Positions 62,490 to 64,000 of a DNA stretch of 64,000 nucleotides are shown here, piece after piece. The number at the start of each line of letters is the position of its first letter. The first letter of the stretch is position 1. A model generated the notes under the pieces. That model was not told the DNA's origin. It made no database searches and worked only from the letters and a program-made list of their open reading frames with translations. The translations under genes and the position numbers were made by a program. The DNA comes from an uncultured Mobiluncus sp. (lineage in GTDB: Bacteria > Actinomycetota > Actinomycetes > Actinomycetales > Actinomycetaceae): the NCBI RefSeq assembly GCF_947087965.1, contig NZ_CAMUES010000004.1, positions 152,978 through 216,977 of the forward strand, written 5' to 3'.

Positions 62490-62645
62490 CTAGTTCACGG
62501 TGTTCGGGTTGAGGTTGAAAGTCTCCACCGCCCAGGGGAATCCCCACTGGAACAGCGCCGCCACTACGGCCAGCATCAAAATCGCCATCTCTATGCAGCG
62601 CAGCCATTTCGGGCCGGGCATCACAGCAAACAGCCATTTGTACAT
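62490..62645 (-). CDS. 51-aa membrane protein between the sortase and galE
   Basis: Too short for routine ORF calling but well supported. ATG at 62645, 7 nt after GAAAGGA, 17 nt after the sortase stop. The sequence starts MYKWLFAVMPGPKWLRC, then one hydrophobic helix (about residues 18-40, MAILMLAVVAALFQWGF) and a polar end. The layout, a small one-helix protein immediately after a class E sortase, looks like a conserved companion of unknown role. Confidence 0.72.
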   Translation of the reverse strand: MYKWLFAVMPGPKWLRCIEMAILMLAVVAALFQWGFPWAVETFNLNPNTVN

Positions 62646-62662
62646 TCTGGTTTCCTTTCTGT

Positions 62663-64000
62663 TTACCCGGCCAAGCCCTCAGCCGGCGCGGAGCTGGCAG
62701 CGCCGGATGGGGCAATCGCGTTCGGGTCGCTCGCGGGTGCATCGGTTCCATCCTGCGGACCCTCCGGCGGGGTACCCTGACCAGCCTGTTTCATCGCGTC
62801 CAGCCCTTTGAGCGCGAAAGGCCGGCCTTGTGTGCGCGGCACCCAGTAAGAAAACTTGGAGTACACGATGAATCGCTGCGTGTTGCCGTATTCGGGGTGG
62901 CAGGTCGTTAGGGTCATGAGCCGTTCATGCGGGACGGTGTCTTTCGCTTCGTGCGGTACCGGGTAAATCACGTCTCCTTGTGACGGTAGGACTATCTCGG
63001 TTGACGTGACCTGGTAAACCAGCCAGGCTTGGGAGGTTTCGACCACCAGAGGGTCACCGGTCTGTAGCTCGTGAACACGGCGGAAAGAGTTTCCGTACGA
63101 GCGCCGGTGGGCAGCCAGCACAAAGTTGCCCAGCTCTCCCGGCCCTTGGGTGTCAACGTAGTGTCCGGCATATCCCGTGTCCAGCACGGCTTCGTTCGTG
63201 CCCTGCATGATGGGGATGACCATCGAGTCCCAGCGCGGCACATGCAAGGTGGCGAAGGTCTGTCCCACCGCGGGAATGGTGACGCTGGGAGGCGGGTCGG
63301 TGCGCTGCACTTCGGTCGTGGCGGTCGCATCGTTTGCGGTGGAGCTTTGGAAAGACTGCACCGCGGCCGCCGTCGCGCCCTGTACCTGCCAAGTCGTCAC
63401 ATACAGCTGCCACACGACGAACAGGCCCAGGACGACACCGACCGTCAGCATGGTTTGCCCAATTCCGCTCATGACCAGGACCGATACGGGGGTGCGCCGG
63501 CGCTTTGGTGAGGCGGTCGTTTCGTCTGGGTCAGTCGAGGCAGTGGGTCGTTCAGAAGGGCGGGTCGCGGCTCTAGGCGAGGATTGTGAGTTTGCCTGGG
63601 GTTCACCAGGGACGGGCGCGGGGCTTGCGGGTCGTGTCGAGGCTGCCGGGGGGCGGGAAGGAACCGGGGCAAAAGCGGGGACTGCCGGGTTTGCCGTGCC
63701 GGGGACTTGATGACTCGCTGGGCCCGACATGGGGAAGTGTGGCGTGCCAGGGACCGGGGGGTTCGCCGCATTGGGGACCGGGGGGTTCGCCGCGGTGCGT
63801 GCCGGTACGGCGGGGGGAACCGGATGATTTGGCTGGGTGGTTGCAGGGCGCGCCGCGCCGGAAGGCTCGGCAAGTGATTGGAAACCTGCCGGTGGAACCG
63901 CACTTGTGACCCCTTGTGCGACCAACTGAGGCGGGAGAGCGGACTGCTGCGGCACGCGAGGCTGCGGCACGCGAGGCTGCGGCACGCGAGGCTGCGGCAC
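62663..64000 (-). CDS. Class E sortase (5' end outside the window)
   Basis: At least 445 residues, running off the right edge, so the real start is not seen. The N-terminal 140 residues are Pro/Ala/Ser-rich with (VPQPR)n repeats at the edge. A membrane helix (about 178-200, GQTMLTVGVVLGLFVVWQLY) is followed by the sortase domain: AAHRRSYG has the His, MTLTTCHPEYGNTQR the TLTTC catalytic Cys and the Arg. Class E sortases of actinobacteria anchor proteins with LAxTG signals to the wall. No substrate is in view here. Confidence 0.92.
   Translation of the reverse strand: MPQPRVPQPRVPQPRVPQQSALPPQLVAQGVTSAVPPAGFQSLAEPSGAARPATTQPNHPVPPAVPARTAANPPVPNAANPPVPGTPHFPMSGPASHQVPGTANPAVPAFAPVPSRPPAASTRPASPAPVPGEPQANSQSSPRAATRPSERPTASTDPDETTASPKRRRTPVSVLVMSGIGQTMLTVGVVLGLFVVWQLYVTTWQVQGATAAAVQSFQSSTANDATATTEVQRTDPPPSVTIPAVGQTFATLHVPRWDSMVIPIMQGTNEAVLDTGYAGHYVDTQGPGELGNFVLAAHRRSYGNSFRRVHELQTGDPLVVETSQAWLVYQVTSTEIVLPSQGDVIYPVPHEAKDTVPHERLMTLTTCHPEYGNTQRFIVYSKFSYWVPRTQGRPFALKGLDAMKQAGQGTPPEGPQDGTDAPASDPNAIAPSGAASSAPAEGLAG
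63947..64000. repeat. 15-bp tandem repeat (3.6 copies) encoding VPQPR
   Basis: Unit CTGCGGCACGCGAGG at 63947-63961, 63962-63976, 63977-63991 and partial at 63992-64000, copies identical. Read in the minus strand it adds VPQPR repeats to the sortase N-terminus. The array continues past the window, so copy number is open. Confidence 0.9.

Noticed and set aside
62449..62751. 100-aa antisense-frame ORF at the sortase end
   Set aside because: Arg/Pro-rich shadow without a ribosome site; the 51-aa gene in another frame has a Shine-Dalgarno and a membrane helix.
63947..64000. CRISPR-like array at the right edge
   Set aside because: The 15-bp units are contiguous without spacers and are in frame with a sortase N-terminus.

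Overview
The window reads as chromosomal DNA of a Gram-positive actinobacterium, most likely a member of the Actinomycetaceae (a Mobiluncus- or Varibaculum-like organism). The grounds are the actinobacterial FHA/PstP/RodA/PbpA/PknA/PknB cluster, a class E sortase, CWB2 cell-wall-binding repeats, a moderately high GC content, frequent GTG and TTG starts, and many start codons that sit 6-8 nt after a -10 box with no Shine-Dalgarno (leaderless style). The genus is inferred from gene content, not proven.

Layout. 1-4.96 kb: the end of nrdF, a protein with homing-endonuclease-like repeats, and two related exported lysozyme-fold-like proteins (one with three CWB2 repeats, one membrane anchored) flanking a P-loop kinase. 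5-18.7 kb: HrpA helicase, a VIT-type metal exporter, a TRIC-family membrane protein overlapping a secreted HNH nuclease, phosphoglucomutase, a GpgS-like glycosyltransferase and a large sulfatase-fold membrane protein. 18.8-25.1 kb: pheA, serS, a HAD hydrolase, an AGE-family sugar isomerase and pyruvate kinase.

25.2-26.7 kb holds two tRNA-Ser genes. The second is followed directly by a perfect inverted copy of its own T-arm and then by a gene-free AT-rich tract. 26.7-34.9 kb is a gluconate/idonate utilisation locus: KDPG aldolase, 6-phosphogluconate dehydrogenase, idonate 5-dehydrogenase, 5-ketogluconate reductase, GntP permease, a 2-hydroxyacid dehydrogenase and an FGGY gluconokinase. It has no recognisable regulator and no edd in view. 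35-38.6 kb has a TauE/SafE exporter, an acetyltransferase, tRNA-Arg and metNI without metQ.

38.7-47.6 kb is the growth and division signalling operon fhaA-fhaB-pstP-rodA-pbpA-pknA-pknB, with adjoining genes that mostly overlap. After two envelope proteins and a thioredoxin come asd-lysC and recR-dnaX on the minus strand, an OmpA-domain lipoprotein, and a small hairpin RNA that I identify as the signal recognition particle RNA (ffs). The right end carries a sulfide:quinone-oxidoreductase-like flavoprotein with a 65-aa companion, galE, a 51-aa membrane protein and a class E sortase that runs off the edge.

The best candidates for a second look are the inverted T-arm beside tRNA-Ser with its AT-rich tract, the SRP RNA and its promoter overlapping a stop codon, the paired lysozyme-like surface proteins, the small sortase-adjacent membrane protein, and the recurrent leaderless starts. 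I did not find an unambiguous new defence or mobile system.
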